Shown one piece after another: positions 1 through 7,214 of a stretch of DNA of 35,973 nt. This DNA comes from Sphaerotilus sp. (lineage in GTDB: Bacteria > Pseudomonadota > Gammaproteobacteria > Burkholderiales > Burkholderiaceae_C). Every line of letters begins with the position of its first letter. Within the stretch, counting starts at the first letter, position 1. Under the pieces are notes generated by a model. The model was given only the letters and a program-made list of their open reading frames with translations. It ran no database searches and was not told the origin of the DNA. Location of the stretch: contig JAAFKB010000038.1 in the NCBI GenBank assembly GCA_013299055.1, positions 1 through 35,973 on the forward strand, written 5' to 3'. The position numbers and the translations under genes were made by a program.

Positions 1-814
1 CGGCTGGGTGCTGGCGGTGGCCTGCGCTGGCCGGGATGCACGAGGCGGTGCTGGTGGTCCGGCTGGGTGCTGGCGTGGTCGCAGGATCGAGGGCCGCAGG
101 CGAGCACCGGGACGAAGGCCACGGGATCAGCCAGGCCAACAGACCGGCCGGGCTGCAGCGTGCCGACGCTGGCCAGGAACTCGACCAGTGCGCCGACGTG
201 GCCGGGCTGGGTGCTGGTGCCGGCCGGTGCTGGCCGGGATGCACGAGGTGGTGCTGGTGGTCCGGCTGGGTGTCGGCGTGGTCGCCGGGATCGAGGGCCG
301 CAGGCGAGCACCGGGACGACGGCCACAGGACCAGCCGGGCCAGCAGATCGACCGTGCTGCAGCGTGCTGACGCTGGCCAGGAACTCGACCAGTGCGCCGA
401 CGTGGCCGGGTGGGTGCTAGCGGTGGCCGGTGCTGGCCGGGATGCACGAGGTGGTGCTGGTGGTCCGGCTGGGTGTCGGCGTGGTCGTCGGGATCGAGGG
501 CGACAGGCGAGCACCGGGACGAAGGCCACGGGATCGGCCGGGCCAGCCGATCGACCGTGCTGCAGCGTGCTGACGCTGGCCAGGAACTCGACCAGCGCGC
601 CGACGTGGCCGGGCTGGGTGCTGGTGGTGTCGGCGCTGGCCGGGATGCACGAGGTGGTGCTGGTGGCCGGGCTGGGTGTCGGCGCGGTCGCCAGATCGAG
701 GGCCACAGGCGAGCACCAGGCCGAAGGCCACGGGATCAGCCAGGCCAGCAGATCGACCGGGCTGCAGCGTGCAGGCGCTGGCCAGGAACTCGACCAGGGC
801 GCCGACGTGGCCTA
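1..814. repeat. Tandem array of four ~203-bp repeats
   Basis: Four head-to-tail copies of a GC-rich unit begin near 3, 206, 409 and 612, and the first may continue beyond the left edge. The landmark CCGGGATGCACGAGG recurs at 31, 234, 437 and 640, exactly 203 bp apart each time. A second landmark, GCCAGGAACTCGACCAG, recurs near the end of each unit. Copies differ by scattered substitutions and a few single-base indels. Because 203 is not a multiple of three, a reading frame entering one unit changes frame in the next. The long open frames across this stretch are therefore best explained by few stop codons in GC-rich DNA. Function is unknown. Confidence 0.9.
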
Positions 815-889
815 GCGGTGCTGGTGGTAGTCAGTGCTTGACGGGCCTAGCGGTGCTGCGCCGGTTGCAGCCGGCATTCTCGACAGTGC

Positions 890-980
890 TGCAGGCGCCT
901 GCACACCTCGCGGTGTTGCTGCTGCCAAGGGGGTTCTTTTCGCGTGCAGATTCCAGCGAAGACCGAAGACCAGCACCAAG
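890..980 (-). repeat. Hairpin repeat, copy C (inverted)
   Basis: Read on the minus strand, this copy has CTTGGTGCTGGTCTTC (980-965), then CGCGAAAAGAACCCCC (944-929), then a hairpin with arms ACACC and GGTGT (916-903), then the palindrome at 903-890. The order and spacing match copy A at 1413-1485, which lies in opposite orientation. The 16-bp block is identical to 1413-1428, and the distance between the two blocks is 36 nt here against 38 nt in copy A. Confidence 0.6.
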
Positions 981-1229
981 AAAGGGGCCACTCTCAGGCC
1001 GTTGAAATTTTGTGAACACCTCGGTTCATCTCCGTGCGGGCGTTGTTGCCCACGCATACCCCCCACTGACTACCCGACCATCTGACTACCCCACACCGGA
1101 ACCAGTCAGCGCGTTTCTTCTGCGCTCTCCGAATGACCCGCAGCCCTTGATCCCTAGGGAGTACCTTGAAGGGGTGGGGGGGGTCTACCGCACGGGGGGC
1201 CGGCGCCATCCCTGAAGGCGCCGAACCAT

Positions 1230-1290
1230 TCCACACTTTGTCCACACTTTGCCCCCAAGCATTCCCCGAAGAAGTAACAAAGAAGTAATG
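1230..1290. repeat. Two 11-bp tandem duplications (iteron-like)
   Basis: TCCACACTTTG occurs twice in direct tandem at 1230-1240 and 1241-1251. AAGAAGTAA recurs 11 bp apart at 1269-1277 and 1280-1288. They sit in the only AT-richer patch of this end of the island. They could be binding sites for an element-encoded protein (integrase arm sites, excisionase or initiator). No partner gene is visible, so this is conjecture. Confidence 0.45.
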
Positions 1291-1412
1291 AGGTTCTAAG
1301 TAGTTGATTTGTATAGGGTTTTTCCGTCTTTTCCCGTGGAATGACCCGCCCGGCGCTGGCCATTCCACGTTCCACAGCCGTTTTCTGAAAAGAAGGGCGC
1401 CCCCCGTTGTTC

Positions 1413-1616
1413 CTTGGTGCTGGTCTTCTGGCCACGCTCGGAAGCCCAGCGCGAAAGAAACCCCCGCCGCGCCGCTATCCGGCGCACGGTGGAAGGCATC
1501 CAGCCAGGCAGACAGGCACAGGCCAGGCCATGCCGCAGGCGCACAGGGCAGCCCATGCCCAGACCAGAGACAGCCAGATGGACGAAGCCCGGCACAGGGC
1601 CGGGCTGGTGGCGTGC
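1413..1616 (+). repeat. Hairpin repeat, copy A
   Basis: The unit has CTTGGTGCTGGTCTTC at 1413-1428, AGCGCGAAAGAAACCCCC at 1448-1465, and a hairpin with GCGCCG arms at 1469-1474 and 1480-1485 around a 5-nt loop. It then has GGTGGAA, a variable stretch, and a 46-bp block at 1571-1616 containing the hairpin GCCCGGC/GCCGGGC. The 46-bp block is identical in copy B. No gene is associated. Confidence 0.65.
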
Positions 1617-1649
1617 AGCGGGATGCCGCCGAGTCGAACGCCTGGGGTG

Positions 1650-1823
1650 TGCCATCGGCCGGCCGCCACGGCCAGCGCGAAAGACCCCCCGCCGCGCCGT
1701 CCACCCGGCGCAGCGTGGAACCTGTCGGCACGCCTGCAGCGTCCGGCGCAGAGACAGCCCGGCACGGCCGGGCAATCCAGCCAGATGGACGAAGCCCGGC
1801 ACAGGGCCGGGCTGGTGGCGTGC
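1650..1823 (+). repeat. Hairpin repeat, copy B
   Basis: This copy has AGCGCGAAAGACCCCCC at 1674-1690 and a hairpin with the same GCGCCG/CGGCGC arms at 1694-1699 and 1706-1711, but a different 6-nt loop. CGTGGAA follows, and the 46-bp block recurs exactly at 1778-1823, 207 bp from its twin. The CTTGGTGC block of copies A and C is missing or degenerate. A further GCCCGG/CCGGGC hairpin lies at about 1758-1774. Confidence 0.65.
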
Positions 1824-1885
1824 GGCCGGTGCTTCAGGTCACGGCCGCAGGGGGTGGCACCGATCAGGCACCAGGCGGAAGGGGT

Positions 1886-3175
1886 TCATGCCGCACGGAT
1901 CGGTATCACCTGCGCCCCGGTGCGCAGCGTGTCCAGGTAGTCCGACCACGCCTGCATCATCTGCCGGCGCTGGTCGGTGAACTCCGTCCGGTTGTAGGCG
2001 CGTCCAAGTGCGTCGGGTACAGAGTGGGCAAGCTGCGCTTCGATGACCTCGGGGGCGATGCCCAGCCGCTCCGACAGCATCGTGCGGGCCATCGCCCGGA
2101 AGCCATGCGCCGTCATTTGGTCGCCGGCATAGCCCAGCCGTCGAAGTGCTGCGTTCAGGGTCATGTCACTGATCGGCCGGGCACGGTCGCGCAGGCCAGG
2201 GAACACCAGCAGCCCGGACCCGGTGAGGGGCTGCAGCCCCCGCAGCACGGCCACGGCCTGACGGGACAGCGGAACAAGATGGTCGGGGCCGGTCGCCTTG
2301 CCTTGCAGGTTGCGTTTCATCCGGTGCGATGGAATCAGCCAGGTCGCCGCGTCCAGATCGAACTCCGCCCACGCCGCCCCCCGGATCTCGCCCGGACGCT
2401 GGAAGGTGAGGGCCGCCAGTTGGAGCGCCGCCTGGGTGGTCGGCTGGCCCGTGCAGGCCAGCAGCGCCCGCAGCAGCTCGCCCACCTGCGCCGGGTCAGT
2501 GATCGCCGCCCGATGTTCGACCACGACGGGGCGCAGTGCGTCGCGCAGATCGGCGGCTGGGTTGCGTTCACAGTGGCCGGTGGCGATGCCGTACCGGAAC
2601 ACTTGCCCACAGGCAGTTTTCACCCGGTGCGCGGTCTCGACTGCGCCGCGAGCCTCAACCCGCCTCAGGCATTCCAGAACCATCGGCGCCGTCACGCTCG
2701 CCAGCGGCAGACGCCCCAGCCACGGGAACACGTTCTGTTCCAGGCGCAAGCGGGTTCGATCGGCATGCCCGGCACTGACCTTGCCCATGTGGACAGAGGC
2801 CAGCCACTCACGGGCCACGGCCTCGAAACTCCCGAGCGGGGGAAGCCCGGCATCTGCTCGCCGGTCGGCTTCATCAGCCTGGGCGGTGGCGGCCTTGGTC
2901 TGCTTGCGGGCCTCGCTCGGGTCGGTGCCCTCGCTCAACAGGCGCCGCGCCTCGTCTGCCTTCTTGCGGGCGCCGGATAGGGTCGTGTCTGGGTAGGTGC
3001 CCAGACTGATGACGTTGCGCCGCCCCTCGTGGGCATAGGCCAGCCGCCAGCCGTGGGCGCCACCCTTGACGAACAACAGCAGGTGCAGCCCATCGCCGTC
3101 GTTCAGCCGCTTGCGCGGGTCGCCCGGCTTGATGGTGCGGATTGCGGCGTCTGAGGCGATCAGGTGGCGGGCCAT
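1886..3175 (-). CDS. P4-type tyrosine recombinase (integrase)
   Basis: This 429-residue site-specific recombinase would integrate and excise the element at the neighbouring tRNA-Phe gene. The N-terminal third is the arm-site-binding domain typical of P4-like integrases (DUF4102), with KRLNDGDGLHLLLF near the start and ISLGTYPDTTLSGAR after it. A core-binding helical domain follows, then the catalytic domain. The expected residues are present: Arg in RPGEIR, the HGFRAMART box, and QLAHS followed by the nucleophile Tyr in GRAYNRTEF. It therefore looks intact. I chose the ATG at 3175 because the protein then begins MARHL, the usual start in this family; the upstream open frame reaches only a TTG at 3271. 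A perfect inverted repeat abuts this start. The gene reads away from the tRNA into the island. Confidence 0.95.
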   Translation of the reverse strand: MARHLIASDAAIRTIKPGDPRKRLNDGDGLHLLLFVKGGAHGWRLAYAHEGRRNVISLGTYPDTTLSGARKKADEARRLLSEGTDPSEARKQTKAATAQADEADRRADAGLPPLGSFEAVAREWLASVHMGKVSAGHADRTRLRLEQNVFPWLGRLPLASVTAPMVLECLRRVEARGAVETAHRVKTACGQVFRYGIATGHCERNPAADLRDALRPVVVEHRAAITDPAQVGELLRALLACTGQPTTQAALQLAALTFQRPGEIRGAAWAEFDLDAATWLIPSHRMKRNLQGKATGPDHLVPLSRQAVAVLRGLQPLTGSGLLVFPGLRDRARPISDMTLNAALRRLGYAGDQMTAHGFRAMARTMLSERLGIAPEVIEAQLAHSVPDALGRAYNRTEFTDQRRQMMQAWSDYLDTLRTGAQVIPIRAA

Positions 3176-3202
3176 GCGAGAACTTTTCAGTGGAGTTCTC
3201 GC
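3176..3202 (-). promoter_or_regulatory. Inverted repeat abutting the integrase start
   Basis: GCGAGAACT (3176-3184) and AGTTCTCGC (3194-3202) form a perfect 9-bp inverted repeat with a 9-nt spacer, ending directly at the integrase ATG. If transcribed, the hairpin would occupy the ribosome landing zone; as DNA it resembles an operator. The AGTTCT core recurs in AGTTCTTGCA at 3211-3220 and again at 3223-3232, so a protein binding several sites is plausible. Confidence 0.55.
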
Positions 3203-3210
3203 GATTGTGG

Positions 3211-3232
3211 AGTTCTTGCAGAAGTTCTTGCA
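3211..3232. repeat. Direct repeat AGTTCTTGCA x2
   Basis: Two identical 10-mers start 12 bp apart (3211 and 3223) between the integrase start and the tRNA terminator. They share AGTTCT with the adjacent inverted repeat. They may be integrase arm-type sites or operator half-sites. Confidence 0.5.
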
Positions 3233-3279
3233 CGGAAAGCCCGGAGGACGGCGCACTAACCTGCACTGCAATGGACAAC

Positions 3280-3317
3280 AAAAAAGCCCTAGAGCGTTGA
3301 TTCTCTAAGGCTTTTTT
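3280..3317 (-). terminator. Intrinsic terminator of tRNA-Phe (bidirectional shape)
   Basis: The arms AAAAAAGCCCTAGAG and CTCTAAGGCTTTTTT fold with one mismatch around an 8-nt loop. On the minus strand, the direction of tRNA-Phe transcription, the stem ends in a run of six U. It lies about 40 nt past the tRNA 3' end and insulates the integrase from the tRNA promoter. Confidence 0.8.
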
Positions 3318-3357
3318 GGGTGTACTGGACGTTCTGGAACGACGCTGCACAATGATT

Positions 3358-3433
3358 TGGTGGCCAAGGGCGGAATCGAACCACCGACACGCGGATTTTC
3401 AATCCGCTGCTCTACCAACTGAGCTACTTGGCC
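3358..3433 (-). tRNA. tRNA-Phe (GAA), probable integration site
   Basis: The 76-nt gene folds as a full cloverleaf. The acceptor stem is GGCCAAG/CTTGGCC, the D arm GCTC/GAGC, and the anticodon stem GCGGA/TCCGC around loop TTGAAAA, giving anticodon GAA. The T arm is GGTGG-TTCGATT-CCGCC, and a CCA end is encoded. The P4-type integrase begins about 180 nt beyond the 3' end, so the 3' part of this gene is the likely attachment site. I do not see a second copy of the tRNA 3' end elsewhere in the window, so the far island boundary should be beyond position 1. Confidence 0.95.
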
Positions 3434-3447
3434 TTCAAGAGAACGCT

Positions 3448-3477
3448 ATTATGCCACGTTGATTTTTGGATGCGCAA
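3448..3477 (-). promoter_or_regulatory. Candidate sigma70 promoter for tRNA-Phe
   Basis: On the minus strand a -35-like TTGCGC (3477-3472) and a -10-like CATAAT (3453-3448) are separated by 18 bp, about 14 bp upstream of the mature tRNA 5' end. The surrounding sequence is AT-rich compared with its neighbours. This comes from pattern only. Confidence 0.5.
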
Positions 3478-3532
3478 GCATTCTGCCCGTAAATTTTTCG
3501 TCGCCCGTCACAGGCCGCCGATGTCGGTCGGC

Positions 3533-4294
3533 TCAGCTGACGCCACGCTTGTTGCGGCTCAGGTCCACGCCGAGCTGCTTGAGCTTGCGGTAGAGGTGGG
3601 TGCGTTCCAGGCCGGTGCGCTCGGCCACACGGGTCATGCTGCCGTTTTCGCGGGCGAGGTGGAACTCGAAGTACGCCTTCTCGAATGCGTCGCGTGCCTC
3701 GCGCAGCGGCCGATCGAGCAGGAAGACCTGCTCGGCCTGCGGCCCGCTGGCCATGATGATGCTGGGGGTGACGGTCGCACCGCCCGCATGACCGTGGTGC
3801 GCCGAGGGGGTGGCGTAGTGTGCGGCTTCGGCTGCTGGCAGGTAGTCCGTCCGCTCGATGCGCGGCAGTCCGCCCATCGAAGGTGCGTCGGTCAGGCCGG
3901 GCATGCCCACCGGAGCGGGACTGCGGGGCGCCGGCTTGGACAGGCCCTGCTCCACCGCACGCAGCAGTTTCTGCAGCGTGATCGGTTTTTCCAGGAAGGC
4001 CATCGCACCGTACTTGGTGGCCTCCACGGCAGTGTCGATGGTGCCGTGGCCGGACATCATGATCACGGGCATGTTGAGCTGTGCGCCGGTGCCCCACTCC
4101 TTGAGCAGGGTGATGCCGTCCACGTCGGGCATCCAGATGTCCAGCAGCACCAGATCGGGGCGCTGGCGTTCGCGCAGCATGCGGGCCTGGGCGGCGTTTT
4201 CGGCCAGCTCGACACTGTGCCCTTCGTCGGTCAGGATTTCCTGCAACAGGGCACGGATGCCCATTTCATCATCGACGACAAGAATATTGGCCAT
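3533..4294 (-). CDS. Short NtrX-like response regulator (receiver plus Fis-type HTH, no AAA+ domain)
   Basis: This is the response regulator partner of the kinase encoded immediately upstream. Residues 1-120 are a receiver domain with the acidic pair in VVDDE, phosphoacceptor Asp52 in LLDIWMPDVDG, the MMSGHG switch region and the conserved Lys in LEKP. A Pro/Gly-rich linker follows. The last 50 or so residues are a Fis-type helix-turn-helix (MTRVAERTGLERTHLYRKL). Classical NtrX is about 450 residues, with a sigma54-interacting AAA+ ATPase between these domains; here it is absent (253 residues). The protein therefore should not activate sigma54 promoters itself and probably acts as a simple DNA-binding regulator. 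The start lies 6 nt after the kinase stop, so the two are almost certainly cotranscribed. Confidence 0.88.
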   Translation of the reverse strand: MANILVVDDEMGIRALLQEILTDEGHSVELAENAAQARMLRERQRPDLVLLDIWMPDVDGITLLKEWGTGAQLNMPVIMMSGHGTIDTAVEATKYGAMAFLEKPITLQKLLRAVEQGLSKPAPRSPAPVGMPGLTDAPSMGGLPRIERTDYLPAAEAAHYATPSAHHGHAGGATVTPSIIMASGPQAEQVFLLDRPLREARDAFEKAYFEFHLARENGSMTRVAERTGLERTHLYRKLKQLGVDLSRNKRGVS

Positions 4295-4300
4295 GGGTGA

Positions 4301-6595
4301 TCAGGACGCGCTCACGTCGGCAGAGGGTGGGCGAGCCCACCGCGGAAAGGAAATGGAGACCTGCGCCCCGGTTCGCGTCGGGCCGTGGGCAGTTTCCTGT
4401 GGTTCGTCGGACAAATTGTTCAACCGGATCTTGGCGCCGTGTTCCTCGACGATCTTCTTGACCACTGCCAGGCCGAGGCCGGTGCCGCGGGCTTTGGTGG
4501 TGACGTAAGGCTCGAACGCGCGTTTGAGGATTTTTTCGGAGAAACCGGGGCCATTGTCCACCACCTTGAGGCGGATGGCACGGGCGGCGCCGTCTTCGCC
4601 CCGCGTGGCCTCGGTCGAGATGGTGACGCGACCGTCTGTCACCTCGTTGACGGCGTCCAGCGCGTTTTGCACCAGATTGTGGATCACCTGCCGCAACTGG
4701 CTGGCATCGCCGCTCAACAGGGGCAGATCGGACGCCAGTTGCGCGTGCAGTCGGCCGTTTTCCTGCTGCACGGCGTACAGGCCGAGCACCTCGGTGACCA
4801 GGGCGTTGAGGTCCAGTGGCAGCAGCTGCGCCGCGGGCAGGCGGGCGTAGTCGCGGAACTCGTTGACCAGCGTCTTCATCGACTGCACCTGCGCCACGAT
4901 GGTGCCCACCGAGCGCACGAGCATCTGCTGGTCGGTGCCGGTGAGCTTGGCCTCCAGCTTGTGCTGCAGCCGCTCGGCAGAGAGCTGGATCGGCGTGAGC
5001 GGGTTCTTGATCTCGTGGGCCAGCCGGCGCGCCACTTCAGCCCATGCCACGCTGCGCTGCGCCGACACCACGTCGGTGATGTCATCGAACACGATCAGCT
5101 GCGCGCCTTCCGGGAGCAACGCCCCGCGCACGAGCAGGGTCTGGCCGGACTCGGCGCTGCCCAGGGCCATGGCTTCCTGCCAGTGACCGCGGCTGGGGTC
5201 GCCATGGGCACCGGGATCGAGGTCGGCGCTGTGGGTGACGAAATGCCGGGCCACGGTCCGGGCGAAGTCTTCCAGGCCGGGCAGGCGGTCCAGCGTCTGC
5301 CCGGTCCAGGCGCTGGGGGCCACGCACAGGATGCGGGCTGCGCCGGGGTTGACGGTGTTGATGGTGCCGTCCGCATCGAAGACGATGACGCCGGAGGTGA
5401 GGTTGTCGAGGATGGTCTGCAGGTGGGTCTTGGCGCTTTCCACTTCGGCCAGGCTGCGCTGCACCAGCCCGCGCGCGTCGGCGAGCTGCTGTGTCATCAC
5501 GGCGAACGCGCGCGTCAGCCCGCCCAGCTCGTCGCGCGAGGCGAACACCTCGGTCGGACTCAGATCACCGCTGGCCACCTGGCGCACGCCCTCGGCCAGC
5601 ATCACCAGCGGCCGGCCGAGCTGGTGCCCGAGCCCTGCCGCCATCAGCAGCGCACTGAAGACCCCGAGGATCAGCGTCAGCGTCAGCGTGCCGATGTACA
5701 TCTTGCGCAAGCCCCCGCGGCCCAGGGCGCGCTGCTGGTACTCGCTGTACGCAGTCTGCACGCGCAACGCGTTGGCGGCCAGCTCGGGCGGCACGAGCTG
5801 GGTGACTTGCAGGTAGCGGTCCTCGCCGCCCAGGCTGAAGCTGGTCGAGGGCATCCACGCGATGGCACGCACACGGGCCTGGCTGGTGGCACGGACGGCG
5901 GCCTTGGGGTCGAGCGGGGTGTCGGCGTCCAGCCCTTCCAGCTGGGCGTAGACCCGCAGGTTGCGTGCCTGGCGCATCATCGTGCTGGTGGGCCGGTCCG
6001 GCAGCATCGCCGCACCCACCGCCCCACCGGCCGACAGCGTCGCCTGCCCCGTGGGCGACAGCAGCGCCACGCTCTGCGCCGAGAGCTGCTCGCGCAGGCG
6101 CTCCAGCGTCAGCAGCTTGAGGCGGTCGGAGTTCTCGGTGGCGTCCTCGGCGGCCAGACGGGTCTTGGTGGCGACATCGTTGACCAGCAGCTGCAGCGTG
6201 GTGCGCCCGAGGTTGAGGCCGGATTCGAGCGCGCCTTCCACCTCGATGTCGAACCAGCTCTCGATCGAGCGCGAGACGAACTGGTAGGACACGCCATAGA
6301 TCAGCGCCCCCGGCACCACGCCGACAAACGCGAAGATCGCCGCCAGCTTGAACAGCAGCTTGCTGCCGAACTTGCCGTGCCGCATGCGCCGCGCCAGGTG
6401 CGTCAGCGCCACCAGGATCACCAGCCCGAGTGCGGCGGCCACGCCGATGTTGACCCACAGCAGCCACTCGTAATGCCGCTCGTAGAGCACGCGGTTGTTG
6501 GTGGCGATCGACAGCAGGAAGGCCAGCACCAGCACGGTGCCGCCGATCGCCAGCATCGCGATCAGCAGGGTCCAGCGCAGCGAACGGCGGCTCAT
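4301..6595 (-). CDS. NtrY-like membrane sensor histidine kinase
   Basis: This 764-residue kinase autophosphorylates and passes phosphate to the adjacent regulator. Transmembrane segments lie near residues 8-30, 45-67, 82-105 and 300-322, with a probable periplasmic sensor part between the last two. A HAMP domain (about 323-375) and a PAS domain (about 390-505, with LDNLTSGVIVFDADG) follow. The HisKA domain carries the phosphoacceptor His527 in RLAHEIKNPLTPIQLS. The ATPase domain has the N box (VIHNLVQNALDAVNE), G1 (VVDNGPGFS), F box (AFEPYVTTK) and G2 (GTGLGLAVVKKIV). All catalytic boxes are present. The architecture and partner match the NtrY/NtrX family, linked in other bacteria to nitrogen or redox sensing; the signal here cannot be read from sequence. 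Confidence 0.93.
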   Translation of the reverse strand: MSRRSLRWTLLIAMLAIGGTVLVLAFLLSIATNNRVLYERHYEWLLWVNIGVAAALGLVILVALTHLARRMRHGKFGSKLLFKLAAIFAFVGVVPGALIYGVSYQFVSRSIESWFDIEVEGALESGLNLGRTTLQLLVNDVATKTRLAAEDATENSDRLKLLTLERLREQLSAQSVALLSPTGQATLSAGGAVGAAMLPDRPTSTMMRQARNLRVYAQLEGLDADTPLDPKAAVRATSQARVRAIAWMPSTSFSLGGEDRYLQVTQLVPPELAANALRVQTAYSEYQQRALGRGGLRKMYIGTLTLTLILGVFSALLMAAGLGHQLGRPLVMLAEGVRQVASGDLSPTEVFASRDELGGLTRAFAVMTQQLADARGLVQRSLAEVESAKTHLQTILDNLTSGVIVFDADGTINTVNPGAARILCVAPSAWTGQTLDRLPGLEDFARTVARHFVTHSADLDPGAHGDPSRGHWQEAMALGSAESGQTLLVRGALLPEGAQLIVFDDITDVVSAQRSVAWAEVARRLAHEIKNPLTPIQLSAERLQHKLEAKLTGTDQQMLVRSVGTIVAQVQSMKTLVNEFRDYARLPAAQLLPLDLNALVTEVLGLYAVQQENGRLHAQLASDLPLLSGDASQLRQVIHNLVQNALDAVNEVTDGRVTISTEATRGEDGAARAIRLKVVDNGPGFSEKILKRAFEPYVTTKARGTGLGLAVVKKIVEEHGAKIRLNNLSDEPQETAHGPTRTGAQVSISFPRWARPPSADVSAS

Positions 6596-6608
6596 GGCGG
6601 GGACGGCC

Positions 6609-7199
6609 TCAGTCGGGCAGCACGAGGGTGCGTGCGGTGCGCAGCGTCCACTCGGGCTGGCTGCCGATGCCGATCTGCAGCGGGCGTGGCAGCTGGTCGG
6701 TGTCCAGGCGGTAGCTGAACTCGATGTAGTGGCGGTCGTCGTCAGCCGGCAGCGGGTCGGCGATGCGCCACTGGCTGAACCGCTGCAGCGCGCGCAGGGC
6801 TTCCCCCAGCGAGCGGTAGGTCTGCGACAGCCCGCCCTGGCTGACCTTGTAGCTGAAGGTCAGCGGCTGGTAGGCGATGCGCCAGGTGCGCGTGGCCCTG
6901 GCCAGTTCCTTGTCGCGCCAGTACCAGCGCGCGCGCATCAGCACGGCTTCGGCCTGGAAATGCAGCGCCACGCCGCGCTGCAGCGCATCTTCCACCCCCG
7001 GCGGCAGGTCGAAGCGGGTTTCCACGTTCAGCAGCACGCCCTGCTCGGTGCGCTGGGCGTCCAGGCGCAGCAGCTCCAGCGCCTGGGCCGGCGCAGCCGC
7101 CAGCCACCACGCCAGCAGCAATGCCACCGCCATCCCGCACCAGCGCAGGCTGGCGCGCACAGGCGGCCGACAGGCGCAGAGGGTGGAGAGTCGGGACAT
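6609..7199 (-). CDS. DUF4390 secreted/periplasmic protein
   Basis: This 196-residue protein has a basic N-terminus followed by a hydrophobic stretch ending AAAPAQA, which reads as a signal peptide cleaved near residue 40. The rest is a beta-rich domain with RWYWRDKELA and TWRIAYQPLTFSYKV, features of the DUF4390 family often found between rsmB and ntrY-like genes in betaproteobacteria. Function is unknown. The constant linkage to a membrane sensor kinase suggests an envelope role, which is inference. It starts 15 nt after the rsmB stop and ends 13 nt before the kinase start. Confidence 0.85.
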   Translation of the reverse strand: MSRLSTLCACRPPVRASLRWCGMAVALLLAWWLAAAPAQALELLRLDAQRTEQGVLLNVETRFDLPPGVEDALQRGVALHFQAEAVLMRARWYWRDKELARATRTWRIAYQPLTFSYKVSQGGLSQTYRSLGEALRALQRFSQWRIADPLPADDDRHYIEFSYRLDTDQLPRPLQIGIGSQPEWTLRTARTLVLPD

Positions 7200-7214
7200 G
7201 CGCAGGCAGGGCGA

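Larger units (their letters stand above)
815..1885. other. Gene-free, repeat-rich stretch between the tandem array and the integrase
   Basis: I find no convincing gene here. Visible items are a degenerate tail of the array with CCTAGCGGTGCTG at about 812 and again at 846, a 14-bp perfect palindrome at 890-903, and a GGCGCC hairpin at 1202-1222. There is also an AT-richer patch at about 1255-1325 with two 11-bp tandem duplications, an inverted repeat GTGGAATG/CATTCCAC at 1336-1368, and the hairpin repeats annotated separately. Open frames on both strands cross the stretch, but none shows a recognisable domain or a ribosome-binding site. Confidence 0.6.

Noticed and set aside
1..814. CRISPR array
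   Set aside because: Units are about 203 bp with no short repeat/variable spacer pattern and no cas genes nearby.
36..841. Long open frames in several frames across the 203-bp array
   Set aside because: The repeat period shifts frame each unit, amino-acid content is low-complexity, and no ribosome-binding site or known domain is present.
1242..1250. DnaA box in the 11-bp repeats
   Set aside because: One mismatch in a nine-base motif is too weak alone; kept only as part of the iteron observation.
994..1802. Minus-strand open frames over the hairpin repeats
   Set aside because: They cross inverted and direct repeats, lack start signals, and encode no recognisable domain.
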